This document shows, one piece after another, positions 45,806 to 60,140 of a DNA stretch of 64,000 nt. This DNA is from Sipunculus nudus. Taxonomy: Eukaryota; Annelida; Sipuncula; Golfingiida; Sipunculidae. Numbering within the stretch: position 1 is the stretch's first letter; each line of letters begins with the position of its first letter. The stretch is from contig CM049310.1 of NCBI GenBank assembly GCA_026874595.1, forward strand, positions 19,384,058 through 19,448,057. Reading direction: 5' to 3'. Both the position numbers and the translations under genes were made by a program. Under the pieces are notes generated by a model. It worked only from the letters and a program-made list of their open reading frames with translations, was not told the DNA's origin and searched no databases.

Positions 45806-47628
45806 GAGCGTCTTATAAAAGTTTTTTTTTAATGATCAGGGGACCAAAACTCATAACATTACAATATTTTATTATTTTATTTTCTTGAAAGAAATGTCCT
45901 TTGGGGTGGAGTTCAAAATCAGTGAATGCTTAATATAAAAATTACTGAGATATGGGACAATGAGCTCAAAACCGGTAAGATCACACAGCATTTGAAGGTA
46001 AAATACATAATAATAATGTCCCATGGGCGCGGTATGCGATCCAGTTGTAAAAAAAAACGAGAAATAAATGATTGACTGAATAAAAATTGGAGCGAAAATA
46101 ATTTTTCCCTGTACATTCGCATTCAGCGTCCAAAATGAATGCCGCGTTAGTAATATGTTATCATTTATTTGTTTATAATGATATTCTTATGTTGTGATGA
46201 TTTTCAGTGAGGGTTCGCTCAAGTCGGGTAATTAATTTCGGTCCAACAGTTGCCAATTCTCGGCCTTGTACCAATTAAGGCAAAACAAAAATGAAATAGT
46301 AAATTTCATAATTCATTGGCAGGCCAAAGGAAAGAATTAGTTTATAGAAAGTAAACGGTTAAAGTGATATCTTAATAATTGTTTATACTTATTCGTATAG
46401 TATGAATATTTGAATATCTCTTTCATGGATTTACGTCTAATAAAATTTAAAAAAAACTGAAGATATAGTAAAGGTATGCATGGTCATGTCACATGAATAA
46501 AGTCACGACACGCCAATTTACCCTAAGAGCATTTGTAGGGAGCTACGCCAGAGTTTATCAAGAAGGACGAGTGGCCTCCTCAGAGCTCTGTGTGTTATCC
46601 GGGAGTCGTTATCATCTGGGAGTCGCTAAAGTAAAGGTTTACCGAAGAATGAGGGGACATATAATGAAAAGGATTAAAACGCTTGAGCCGTGGGAGAATA
46701 TTTCGTATAAGAAATCTTGAGAAGCATTTCTGCACTTAAATGCGTCTGCGTTTAGTTATATATAGACGAGGAGGGAGGGCACGTTGAGCAGATGATGAAC
46801 CAGGTATGTTGTTCTCTGATATGCTATTTTTTCGTATGTTATTTGGAAATCAGGAAACCCTCATCATATGCATACGATTTCTTTGATATTTTAAAAGGTT
46901 GCAGTTAATATGAAAAATTCACACTATGAGAAATTTCAATCAAAAAGGTACATTTACCGACAAGATATTACTAGTAAAAAAGTGGGGCGTTTATATTGGG
47001 ACACCCGATACGATACTTGTAGATCATTACTGAAACCATAGGTTATATAGATATATCATGTTTATATTCATCTATAATGCAATACGTTTACAGAAAAAAT
47101 CATTACACAATGATGATAATTCATATATGGTGATATTTTAAAGCATCCGTTAATGCATGATACCCTTTCAGGAAGGGCAACTATAGCTTCATTCCTACAA
47201 TAACGGAGATAAATCATAAACAATATACATAGTTTTGCTACTATACTGTACCAGATGTTTTCACACTCTGCATCAGTGGTCAGCTCGGTCAGCAGACCTA
47301 GGAACTGCCCAGGTCCAGGGCATACACCCAAGACGTTTACGATTAACCGAGCAGGACATCAAAGAACTAAATGCAATGCATGTTCTGGTCATTGACCTTT
47401 CCCCCCAAACTAAAACCACACACTACTGCTTAGACGTGGCACGAATGGGATTTACAGAACACTTTATTTTTCAAACACTGAGTAATAGGTCCCAAAGAGA
47501 CTGCACACCCTGCATATCTCTTCAGTGTGGTCCATGGTTATCTTGCATGTAGAAATCGTTCGGATAAATTTTTGAATGGAAAAGATAAATTCAGTAAAAC
47601 ATGGTAGGAAAATAATAGTGTTATACAC

Positions 47629-47630
<2 letters not shown>

Positions 47631-47686
<56 letters not shown>
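47631..47686. repeat. (TA)n microsatellite
   Basis: About 56 bp of TA with a single GTA interruption. Confidence 0.95.
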
Positions 47687-48963
47687 GGAGAATATAATAT
47701 TCATGTTGACGGCGTCGAGTCAGCTGTAGGCCACATCTGGCGTTACGACTGTGCAGGTATTACTGGTACACTAAAATTTTGGTGATTTAATAAACTAACC
47801 CTGATCATAATAAACTTAATTTTATTTATAATCTTATATTATGCTGTATATTATATTATGTATGCGAAAACTCTTGCACGTAGATTTCAGCATTAATTCC
47901 TTAGATATATTCCTGATGCATATACTACATATACATGTACAATTAGTTTAATTACAAATCTCACCTTGGAGGGTCGGGGGCTGCATGGTCCATGAGCATT
48001 CCGAAATCCCCATTTTTTTAATTTCAAAGTTCTGTCCATGAATTTTTTATATAGATTACGATTATCATCGATAATATGGCTGTATAACATTGTCGTTATT
48101 GTTATTTTCTCATTTATATTTTCCCCAAAGAGACCAGAGGAGTTTGCAAAAGGACTGCAGCATATTCCGGATTAATTTTACACTTGAAACATATGCCATC
48201 AAATCATATTTTTATATATTTTTAAAAGGATATATTTACCAGGCCATTAGTGTATATTAGTCTTTCTTTTCTTACTTTCTTGCTGCAAACTATGCATGCA
48301 ATATAATTATAGCCTTACGATCACGCATTTACAGTGCCTTTCCCTGTGTATCACGTATATCAGATATACATTCTTGGAGGGAGTTGACCATGTACACCCT
48401 GATAAAATCTGAAAAAAAAATTATTGAGACTGAGGGTGAGTTTTCTCTGATTTCCAAAATAAGATAAAAAAAGGATTAACATTTAATAGTATAAGATAAT
48501 ATAATATCACACTTTTCTCATTTGATTTTGAAATACTTATTTGAAAATAATTCGCCACACATCGCTGATGACATTATCATAATTGCGCTTGTTTACTTAT
48601 GGTTCTGTACCAAATAACACATTTATTCTTCTTTGCCAATTAGAGCATAAACATCTGCAGGCATACACACATTTATACAAAACACCTATATGCACCATGA
48701 AATATATCTTATTGACCATTAGCCATATCATATGTGAATATATAAATTCATTTTTGTTTATTGATCATCATCAAAAGAAAAGGATGTGTATCTGTAAGCC
48801 ATTGTTTGATAACAGAAAAGTTTTTATCTTATGTCCTTTATGCCTGTTTCTGTGGTAGGGATGAAGAAATTAATCAACAAATGTGTTGTGCCATCAATAA
48901 CTATTGAGAACAGAGAATTATATTTGTAAAGAGTCGAATCATTATCCGAAGTAAAATTTGTAA

Positions 48964-49090
48964 CATGTCCAACATGATCAGGTAATGACGTTTGCTGCAG
49001 ACATGAAAGAAATAAATTGAAGAAAATGTAGTGTATATACATCCATGTCCAACATAATAAAGGTAATGACGTCGTCTGCACACATGAAAG
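48964..49090. repeat. Diverged 80-bp tandem duplication
   Basis: CATGTCCAACATGATCAGGTAATGACG at 48964 recurs as CATGTCCAACATAATAAAGGTAATGACG at 49044, followed in both by GTCTGCA/CTGCAGACATGAAAG-type sequence. Confidence 0.7.
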
Positions 49091-49411
49091 GTATAAAAAA
49101 AATTACTGTTTTCTGTATATCCCCTCATATATATCTTAAATATATGCTATTTGCCATTATGACAAAGTAATAGAACTAAATGATGTCATGTGTGCGTGGG
49201 TCAGAACATTTAAAGCTGTGCGCATGTGAAAGATTCATCAATATCAGTAATATGGGACCAGATCGACAAGATTTACTTCTAGTTTGCTTCATTTATTCCA
49301 ATTTGTTTAACAATTTCTCTGAAGGGTACATGGTATACTCGCGTGTATTGTTGCTTTCGATCACATGTAAGTCTTTAAAAAAAGAATATTTTAAAGGAAT
49401 AGGGGTGTAGT

Positions 49412-49510
49412 GGTAAACATACACGATGACAAGTAACATGACACATTACGTCATAGGGAGGGATCCCCGCAGCCAGAGGTCGCTGATATATGCTGGTACG
49501 TAAGGTGTGT
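49412..49510 (+). promoter_or_regulatory. Candidate promoter/leader region of the EF-hand gene
   Basis: This 100-bp block lies about 160 bp before the start codon and is partly conserved in the pseudogene copy at 40572-40690. It holds ATTACGTCATAG, close to a cAMP-response-type TGACGTCA half-site, and TGATATATGCTGG. The role is inferred from position and from its conservation between the two copies. Confidence 0.35.
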
Positions 49511-49666
49511 CATGGGTCGTTAGCACCGTGTGTGTACGTTCAACACTATCCCAGCGCAACACATCTCTTGGCTCATACATATGCAAACCGGGATAGGTGC
49601 AGGGACGAGTGGCAGCTGAACACACAAACGTTGGTCATAACTTGCTGTAACCGCTGTTACTCAATC

Positions 49667-49891
49667 ATGGGAGGCTGTCTGGGAAAGAAGGGGTCCAGCA
49701 AGGATATTGGAGCTTTGGACCAAGTAGAGGGGATAGCTGGCAAGATAGCGCCTGAAAAAATCAAAGAATGGAAAGCAGCGTTCGAATCGTTTGATGCAGA
49801 TGGTAATGGCAAGATAAGCCGGAACGAGGTGTTGAGATTTCTCATGGAAAAATGTGGCTTTTCCCAGAGCGATGCAACCCCTGTGGCAGAG
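49667..49891 (+). CDS. EF-hand gene exon 1 (residues 1-75)
   Basis: 75 codons from ATCATGGGA to GCAGAG, followed by GTAAGT. It contains the acylation motif, the amphipathic helix PEKIKEWKAAFESF and the complete first EF-hand. Confidence 0.87.
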
Positions 49892-50429
49892 GTAAGTATT
49901 ACATGAGGGTAGAGCTATAACTCTGCCCGTTTCGTAACATATGTGTCTGACAGGTGTGCTGTGGGCTGCTTTGACGGGCCCGGAGTTGTGTCTGCACCAG
50001 ATAGCATGTAGAATTCCTTAACCTAGCGATGCAAGTGCACAGCAACACTGCCTGACTTACTGTGTACCTGTGATAAAACTGACATTAAATGCCACATGTA
50101 GTATTTTGCCACCAACACTTGAAAAGCCTCAGTCGGAAATTCTGCTCATTAAAGGAGTGATCAAAATTTTCTATTTTTTGTCTCTCCTAAAGAACATTAA
50201 TGTAATAAAAATATATTATTGCAAATGAATAAAAAATATTAGAATCCTGTCAAACACTTGCGCAGAATAGAAATGATCTCAGCAAAAGGTTATTGATTTT
50301 ACGAAACCAGTTACTGCATGATATCAAATTTTAAAAATATTGTTGGAGACATGCGATCACCCACAAGTACATTTTTATAATATGATATTATAATTGAATT
50401 AATTAATTTAATTATAATAATATTTGATT

Positions 50430-50489
<60 letters not shown>

Positions 50490-52626
50490 CAAGACAATTT
50501 AAAAATCTTCATATGTCTGAATGCATTGAAATTTCAAATTTTAAAATTGAAATCATCAGATACATTTTGCATGTTCACACTCCTTTGCCCTTGACACCAC
50601 GAAATATATTCCAAAATATCCCGGATTTTGGCAATAAATAATGCAATCGAAATAGTGAGTCGTCTATCATAGGAATTACCAGTAATTAACCGGAAAAACA
50701 CCAGTAGAAGAAGGAAACTTTATGCAGCGTCTGTTTACACCATTCAGTAATTAACTGCCTATATTAAATATATTGCGACCTCCGCTTTGCGACCATTATG
50801 AAATCATTGACGGAAATTATTTATTATAAGCAATACGGAGCATGGTTAAACGGGAACTTGCATCTGGCCCGCATCTGTGTAGGGATGCTGCATTAATTTA
50901 CGCCTGCATGGAGCAGAGAGCCTTGTGGCATCTCCTCATTACAGTCACGGAGTCACGAGCCAAGCCGCTGGAGTAAAAACCCAAGTGTAGTTATATATAT
51001 GTTAGATAAGAACAGACGGACAAACGTGTAGCTTGTATAATCCCCGTGTAGTCCACAAGTAAAAACGGACCGGGACACCATGCTGCGCAAGCATCTGTCT
51101 ATGTGTTCACAGAGGAACGTCAGTCACGCATTGTAGACATGCTTTTTACAAGCTAGCTACCTGATAAATGGGTTTCTGATCAAAACGCTCCCATCCTTCA
51201 TAAGGGATAGGCCGGCAATTACCGGGTTTTGGGACACCCACACGTTTGTGGTGTGGTCACGTTACAATGCATCAATCTTGTTATAATTTCCAACCATTAG
51301 CCAAATCTATGTCAAACCAGATCTCTCTTTGTGCATTGAACTGGACTCTTAACTATATGAGCAACTTGTCCCAACTTCAGTATATTTCTGTGTTCCCGGT
51401 ATATGTTATGATAGCGAGAGCTATGTCAGCAGACAGCTGCGAGTACGTGTCTTTCGGGGCTCTGTCCTCGTATTTTAACGATAATTATTTTTTTTACTGT
51501 CTGATTGTTTTCCCGTCCCAGGATGCACCGTGGTTATTGCAGCTGTTGGTTACACAAACAGATAAAAGACCTCTCTTCATAACAAGCAAAACGTTGTCAA
51601 GCCACATCACAGCATACACAGCCCAGTGTGATGGCAAAATCAGCAGGGCCGGGTGGGTTTAGTGTTATTGGACAGGTTGAAGTGTATTTTTATTACCACT
51701 TTTTAGCAGTGCTGCATGTAACCATGGTTTCTGAAGTATCTATTAACTTATCCTCTCTACGACCTTGATAACTTCCGCTGAGACAATTTCTCCATTGTGG
51801 GAGCTACAGGCCTGAATCCGCAGGAACTTGTACTGTGGCCCTTGTCTCTGTGAAGGAGGGGCAGGATTCGTAGCACGGCCTTATCTCTTTCCGGGTCATC
51901 CAAATAACTGATGGACTCTGGTTTTGTTTTCTTACTTATTTTGTAGACTAGGGAGGTGACTATCTCGTCAATATATTGTGGGTTTTGGAATTCAGTTTTT
52001 ACTTCAGTTACACACTAATGAATATGTACATATTGACGTCACGGGATATCTCCTCAATTTTTACTCTCATGTATTAAATAGAATCCACATATAGTCAAAC
52101 ACGTTCTTATGATCATTATCAAACATTCTGTAAAAATCTGCTTTCCCCATAGCGTTCGGCTCCCGTCAGTTTGTTTGTATCTCGTTTTCACTTGGATGAA
52201 TATGCAAACGAGCGGGTCATCCGGTGCACCATATTTACCAAAAAAGTGAACCTGCTACCGTAGATTTCAGTTGAAATGTTTCCAAAAGCGATTCGATCTT
52301 CAACTTATACACCTAAACACCTAATTAAATGGATTAAGCTCATTTGATAATGTTACCTTGATTTGTGAAACCGTGATCTAATGGCCCAGTTCTCTTTTTA
52401 AAATGATGGGGACCACGTAAGCGAACTGACACAATTAATTAAGGTATTTGCAAGACAACAGAACAAGCTAATTCATCACACTGACAGCTACAAAACTCGA
52501 ACAAGTCACTTGCCTGTGTCGCTATTGTTCAAGCTCGTCTTGAAAGCCATTAATTATCATTTATAGAACATGGTAGAGATGGAAATCATGTTACTTAAAT
52601 TTCCTTGTTTAAAATAAAGCCATAGA

Positions 52627-52692
<66 letters not shown>

Positions 52693-55600
52693 AGGAATAT
52701 ATGATACCTTGTTCTCTTTAAATCTATTTCATTGTGTTGAGGGGAAATTAACGAAACATGTAGCTTAGGAAAGCCTACAGGGAAATCACCAAATCAACAG
52801 ATAGAGGAGAACACGTCTCATGAGGTGTGTCAGCTTTGTTTCCGTTCGCCTTAGGGTTTTAACTACTGCGTTGGAGATATTTAACAGAATGTGCTCTATA
52901 TCACTTAAACTGTATTTTTTACACTGGCTGATTTTACCTAGATTTAAATTATTTAATTGATTACATGTATTCGACATAAATTCATTTATTCCAGCATGAT
53001 CGTAGCAGATAACAAAATAGCTATACTTAAATATGTCTAAAACCATTTTGGATGGGCACTTTCATAATAGTAATATTAAAATGTATTTAAGTTTGAAGTA
53101 TAAAAGACTACAGTAAATTTAAAACAATTACCCTATAAATGGCTTCCCATTAAAAACTGACAAAGAACCCCATATGGGGAAATAAACTTTTTTTAAACAT
53201 ATATACAACTCCATTTTATTTCAAGTTAAAATCATAAAACTGATACTTTTATCTGCTTTTAAATTCAACCAGTTTTAAAAATCTCCAAGTTTTTCATATT
53301 AAAATAGGAAAATATGAAACAAAGAAAGGAATCCTTACACAGTACAGAGACCTTAACAGGTAGGACGACATTTTTATTGTGTCTGAATTAATCTCATGTG
53401 AAATAGCTAACACACACACTCACACGCAGGATTCCGCTCATTTAAATAATTAACACATCGGGTCACCAAAAACCTTGTACGAGAGTGCAATTTAGGCAAT
53501 TGATTGAATTATTATACTTGTCATGATGAAAAGAAATATTGACCAACGCCATGTATACACGCACCCAATTTAAGCTGAAATAAATTAAGAATATCTTTAA
53601 ACATACAGGTTTTTTCAGATCACATTGTCTTCCTTTAAATCGTATCTGGGATCAACGGCGTGTTTTAGTACAAACAAATGGGCCATGACGCTCAGCTGAA
53701 TTAAAGGAACCTTGAACAATGGTTAAAATACCTCGCAGATTGCTTGTTATCATACATTTTGCCAATAGTCCTTTGAATGAGTTACAGTGACCTTATTTTA
53801 GGCTTTCTAAGAAGATTCTACCAGAACTCCCTAGATCCTAAGTAAGAATTTCTTCAACCATCGGCTACAATTTTTGCCCATCCGACTAATAGTGAGCTAA
53901 AATCATGTTCTTTCACATAGCTCGCACGATATAGGTCACCGTGACGTTATTTCAGGTTTTCAAGAAATATTTACAGGAACCTCCCTGGATCTTAATCAGA
54001 TTAGAAGTTTCTAGGTCCAAGTGTAAATCAGGAAATTTACTGTAAATGTCCTATAGGGTGCTCAGATCATGTTCTTCCACATATCTTGTAGAATATAGGT
54101 CACCGTGACCTAATTTCATGTTCCCACAGAGATTTATCCAGGATTTCTCTGAATGTCATTTCAGAAGATTCTAGAAGAAATAGATACAATTTGTCACTTG
54201 TCGACTCACTGGGTATTAAAAATCCTGTTTTCGGCGCGTAGTTTGCAAAATATAGGTCACCATGCCCTATTCTAGGTTTCCAAGGAGATTTGACTCGGAC
54301 CTCCTTGGCTGTCCAGTTAAACGTTTCTTGGTCTAAAGGTTATGGTGGGTATCCTGTTGCTGCTAGGACTGCTTGACTTGAAGGTCTAAAAAATATAGAA
54401 AAAAAAATAGAAAAATACAGGTGGCACCACCAGTCTTCAGGCATTAGTTATTCAGATACTATTAACTTATTAATTATTCTGGGGTGCAATAACAGGCCCA
54501 GTAACCCAAAGAATAAAGGTCCGAACGACCTAATTTTACGTTTCCATGGAGATTCGCCCAAAACTTCTCTGGATGTCATGTTAGAAGATTCTAGTACTAG
54601 CGGTACAATTTGTGCCCCATTTGACTCACTGGGTGCTCAATATTGTGTACTCGGCAAAATGTGTATTTTGCAAAATATAGGTCACTATAATCTACTTTCA
54701 GATTTCCAAGAAGATTTTCATAGGCCCTCCTTGGATGTACATTTAGTAGTTTCTAGGTCTAACAGTTACGGTTTGTGCCCTATTAACAGCCGAAATGCTT
54801 GCTTCATTTGAAGGTCAGAAAATAGAGAGAAAAAATGCGTAAAAATTAGAGGAGGCAAATTAGAGGACAAATAGAGTTGGTACCAGTCTTCAGGAAATGA
54901 TGAAACACTCCATGATCAATATGCATGGAAAGAATCATGAAAATCAATGGCTTAGTTATTCAGATAATGGAGTTTTTGTTTCAATTTTTTTAATAAATCG
55001 GGGGGGGGGGTACTTGCGAGCCCCATAGCTCAAAGGATGTAGGTCGCAGTGACTTATTTACAGTATTCCATTGCGATCTTTAATGGACCTTTATGGGTGT
55101 ACAGTTAAGAATTTCTAGGTCCAGCAGTTACGATAAGTGCTTTGTTAACGGACGACCAACTGCATGCCGGATTGACGGACGCCTGACAAAGAGTGATCGC
55201 TGTAGATCAGATGACTTTTATTTACCAAAGCCACAGTAAGAATGAATGTTGTATTAATTAAGTAAATTGGACAAGACGATTATCTGAAAACTTTATATAA
55301 TATTCCAAAACGGGGTCATCCAAAATTTCAGAATCAAGATAATCACTTTGTTCGGTAACATTTCCTAGTTACTCCTCTAGCTGGACTCAGTGTTTTCTTT
55401 AATAATACCAATAACGAAAGTTTTATATTCGTACTAAAACAAAATTAGGAAAACACGGTCAATATTTCCTCTTTTCATTGCCATTGACAAAGTGACATGA
55501 CACTTGATCAATAATTGATCTAAAAGATTGACCACTAATCTTAGGGTATAATTAAACATATGGTCCTTACCATGCAGTATTCATGTCCACACGTTTTCTT

Positions 55601-56123
55601 TTTCGTTATATGTATTAGTTTTGTAAGACTGCATACATAATATTGGTCCAAAGATTACAAAAAGTATTTCGCCGATTCCTTGCAGCAGATACAGATTGCC
55701 TCTGATATAGATGGTAATGGTGGGTTTTTTTAGTCTGATATCACCAACAATGCAAGTCTCATCCGGTTTTTCCCTTTGCCTACCGCCCACGATCAGTAGC
55801 AATTCACTCCTTGGTGGAAAGAGCGCACCCTTGTGGTAAAGGCTTTGGCTGGGACGCGAACCCACAACCTGAACATTATAAGCCACCTTGCTCAACGTGA
55901 AATTTATTCCGATAAGGCTAGAGTGGCCAGTCAAAGTCGGTGGGTTCCCTAGGTCCTTCGGTTTCATCTACAAATAGAGACCACCAAATGTCACTGTCTG
56001 AGCTAATGGAAGTGCCATGTATTAGTTTTTATCAGTATTGGCACGTTCTATGTAAAATAAATAAGTTGTTTTGCTTTTTCGGTTTTTGTCATTTTGCTGA
56101 AAACCGCAAATTGTGCAGGGAGT

Positions 56124-56166
<43 letters not shown>

Positions 56167-57765
56167 TCGGCGTAAAAGCATGCGGTGCGGATAGAGTTAT
56201 TATTAGTTTGATCCATGTATCTATGCGGGGATTGACTCTCCTCATATAAGCCCGATTTAATCAGCTTCAGTATTAATAGACCCTGCCAAATTGACACTAT
56301 TCGGGTACGTGCGGCTGTTACTGTCCAGGAATCACCAACAGCTGTTTCAAGTCACCCATTTCATTATACAGAGCTCATTTCTAATCACAAAGTGTCCAGC
56401 CATTTATCATCTTGATACCTTATCCATGGCATCTTTAATTTTTAAAAAATAAAACTCTTCGATCAATATAACGGGTTAAAATGACGCAACATTGTAATTA
56501 TAAACAGGACCGACAGCATGTGTCTGCTGGTTTAGTGATGGTACGTTATTCTAACAGTAACCATATGGATTGATCAACAAGATTTACAGACGAGTTGAAT
56601 AAATAATAAAACCTAAACACAGGGAATGTTTGTTATATCCTTTACTCAAATTCAGAGATTTCGGCGTGGTCCAAATAAACCGTTATTCCCCCCTCATGTT
56701 GAAAATACACGTCCCCTTACCACCAAACTCCCTCTGCAGACCCCTGAAAGGTTTATTTTTTTCTTGAAACCGCTCCTTGGGGCTGCCATTTTGTGTACAT
56801 ACGAAAACCCGGATATCACAGGTTGAATATCGAAGTGATGGCTATAAAGCTATATAGAGTATAGCATAAAGTGTATAAATGTAAATGCAGATCTCAAGGT
56901 TATAGATTTCCGGCCGTTGTCAGGTTGAACAGTGTATTATTACGAAAACCCGGATATCACAGGCTGAATATCGAATTTATGGATATAAAACTATAAAATA
57001 GCAAAAAGTGAATTAATGTATATGCAGATCTCAAGGTTATAGACTTTCCGGCAGTTGTCAGGTTAAACAGTTGTTAATTATAGAGTTGTGATGAAAAACC
57101 ACTGTGATCATCTGATGACCTTTATTTGTTTCACTTGAACACAATACACAACTAGCAAAAACACCAGGGAAACCTGTATCCCTGTATGCCTACTTCAAAA
57201 GGACAATCATGCTTTATGTGCAATGGTTGGCAAGGCGATGGGTCAATGTCAAGGCCGCTGAAGTAACTCATCTTGCAAATATTCGGAGTCAGGTTGTAGA
57301 CCTTTATCTCATGTGGAGGCAGAGAAAACCTTTTAAGGGAGAACTGAAGTTTTATTTGATGAGGAATTTAAGAACTTGTGGGATTGAGTGATTTCAGGGA
57401 GGGTCATATATGAAGGTGTAGTCCTGTGATCACAGGTAATTATGGAGACCTGTGAAGCATACACAGATAGGTGAAGTCGTAGTCACATACCTGTCCCACC
57501 TGGGTGGAACAGACCCATTCCTGTCTAAATGTACTGTGCCACCCGCCCTCTTCCCCGTGTACTTCAAACATGACATAATGGAGATATAATGAGATGTTTA
57601 CTATAGCGGAACATGGAGAAAAGCAGAGGCCAAATCCGTGCATGATCCATTTTGGATCAAAAGTCATGCAAACTTTTCACCCCATAAATCCTGGTACCGT
57701 ACGTGATAAACCATGGCATCTTAACCGTACACATACACCAGTTTCAATAACCAAGAGTCACAACT

Positions 57766-57821
<56 letters not shown>

Positions 57822-60077
57822 CTCTCTTATGGTAAAGTGTCAGCTACCGGCTGATATATGTACCTACTGTCAGCTACCGGTACACACCGATATAAAACAT
57901 AAGCCGTATTTGGACCGAGAGAAAAGAGTTTCCGCCTGGCTGGGTATATCGGGCGGAACCAAGCTTGAGCTCTGCTGTCTAGGGCTTCAGTTTATAATGA
58001 TTCACGTTAAAGGCTCGTAAAATTACTCACCATTCATGCTTACGTGTGAGTCATTATATATTGTCAAATAACATGTCTTCAAGTGAACGCCTCGTGTCCT
58101 CAATAGGGTACGTATATACGTATACGTGCCTGTACAAAGCGCCCTCACGCACCAGTTCCGAGCATACAGGTCCCACTCTCACCCACGGCAGCCATTCCTT
58201 TACACCTTTGGAGCATGACTGTCCTTTTAACTCCTTACTGGACCTCACATGTATTATTAAAAAATTCTTAAAAGGCACATACCTTATATTGAAGAGTTCG
58301 ATTTTGTCTAAGTAGACTTAATAGTCGGTCCATGGCTTGATAAGTCGACACTATTGACACATTTGGTGGAATTTTAAACTCAAAATATGACAATTTTTGC
58401 CTTTTTTCACTTGTTCAAAATTGAGGACACAATTGATTAACATTATATTTACCATGGTTGGGCGATGAAATTGATTACAGTAACACGTAACGAATTCAGA
58501 TGTGCATCTTCATATTATCCGTAACCCCATATTTGTTTTTCATCGAGTAGCCTGCTAATGTAATGGCTGCAATTTCAAGTAAAAATATATCAATTATGCT
58601 TTACTAGGGAGGGCAACCATGCAAAACTCCTGAACCTAATTAGAGACTGGTCTAGACCAAATACAGGTTGCAGTATGCTTTATTTTCAAATACATTTACA
58701 AAAATACATTTACAGTAATTACAAATACTGCTGTAGTTTGGTGTAACACGTGAAACTAGATTAAATATACGACTTAATCTGACTGTCATAATTGAAAATC
58801 CTAACGCTTAGCCTGTATATACATATAATAATCCATCACTAATCTCTGAATAGCCTTGTTAAATCGTCTAGACATTGGAAAATGTAAACCATGCGTGGAC
58901 TCTGTGACCCTGTCAAAATACACATGAATTCTTTGTCAGAACTGGATGATGGAAGGAGCCATATTTAAAGTACATGAAGTGTGACATGTAACAACTGTGT
59001 GATGAAAGTTGGAAAAAATATTGTCCGCACAATCTGTTGTCCAGACATGAGTAAACTTAGCTTTTAGGTGGCATTTACCACTGTCATAGCAGTGCCCACA
59101 AAAGGTTAAATTTCAATGAAAAAACCGAGACAGCCTGATAATCTGATAATCATTTGTTCAACAATATTTTTTCTATGCGCCCAAAAACATGAAAGAGTGA
59201 GAATATGCTTAGTTTGATGCAGAGAGGCTTTGTTACCACTGTGGGTTTGCAGTGACAACTTGAACTGCATAATCTGATCCTTAAATAGACAAACCTACAA
59301 TTCATGATGATAAATTACCGTTGGTGTTTTTGTATTTATTTCTAGATCTTGTATCTCACCTGATCACTCCTCCTGATCTTCCAATTGGATATCTGATGTC
59401 ACATGAAGCTTTATATTAAGAATTGAAAAGAAGTAAAAACCATTCATCTCCAGTAACAAATTCCTGTTCTTAGTTTATCTAAAGTCAGCTAATGTGACAT
59501 GTTAAAGAACAATGAGATAAGATAATCTTGAACCATAAGTTCCTGATTTGATTAAATGTATCCTCTACAAAGTTGGAGAGTACGGTCCCGCCGCCCAACC
59601 CACAGAAAATCTTGTGAGCAAGATAACTAAAAACATTTCATTGATCCTTATCAAAACTTAAATGTGCATATGTATTGTGAGACGAAGAAGCCTATTTAAA
59701 CGTTCATGACCTTTAGTAGGAGAATGACCTTGACCTAGAATAGGTCCATTTTTTTAAATAACGCAAATTATATTACATATCTCAAGAGCGGTCGCATGGA
59801 TTGAACGGTCGCATTGATTGGTCCATAAAATAGGTTGACTAAAGATCTTAGATAGCTTTGTCTTGTACGGAAGACTACAGTCCTTTTCTTCTTTTCGCGC
59901 CCGTTAATACCCCAACCGTCGCCACGTTACAGTGATGTGAGTTTTATAAGTAGAAACTGATGGACATATGCCTGTGCATAATATGAAAGAAATATGAGTT
60001 ATAAGATGATGTCTTTTTAAATAAGGGCCATGAACTTCACTATGAGAATGGCCTTGGCCTTGAAAATATCCATATTT

Positions 60078-60140
<63 letters not shown>

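Larger units (their letters stand above)
45806..49411. other. Intergenic stretch upstream of the EF-hand gene
   Basis: No coding exon is supported. A 105-codon open frame at 47235-47552 resembles no known family. A (TA)n tract lies at 47631-47686 and an 80-bp duplication at 48964-49090. Confidence 0.5.

Noticed and set aside
47235-47552. 105-codon open frame before the (TA)n tract
   Set aside because: Looks mildly protein-like, but no domain, acceptor/donor pair or homologue could be named.
51246-51662. 138-codon open frame in the EF-hand intron
   Set aside because: No recognisable motif; an AG|GT-flanked exon cannot be supported.
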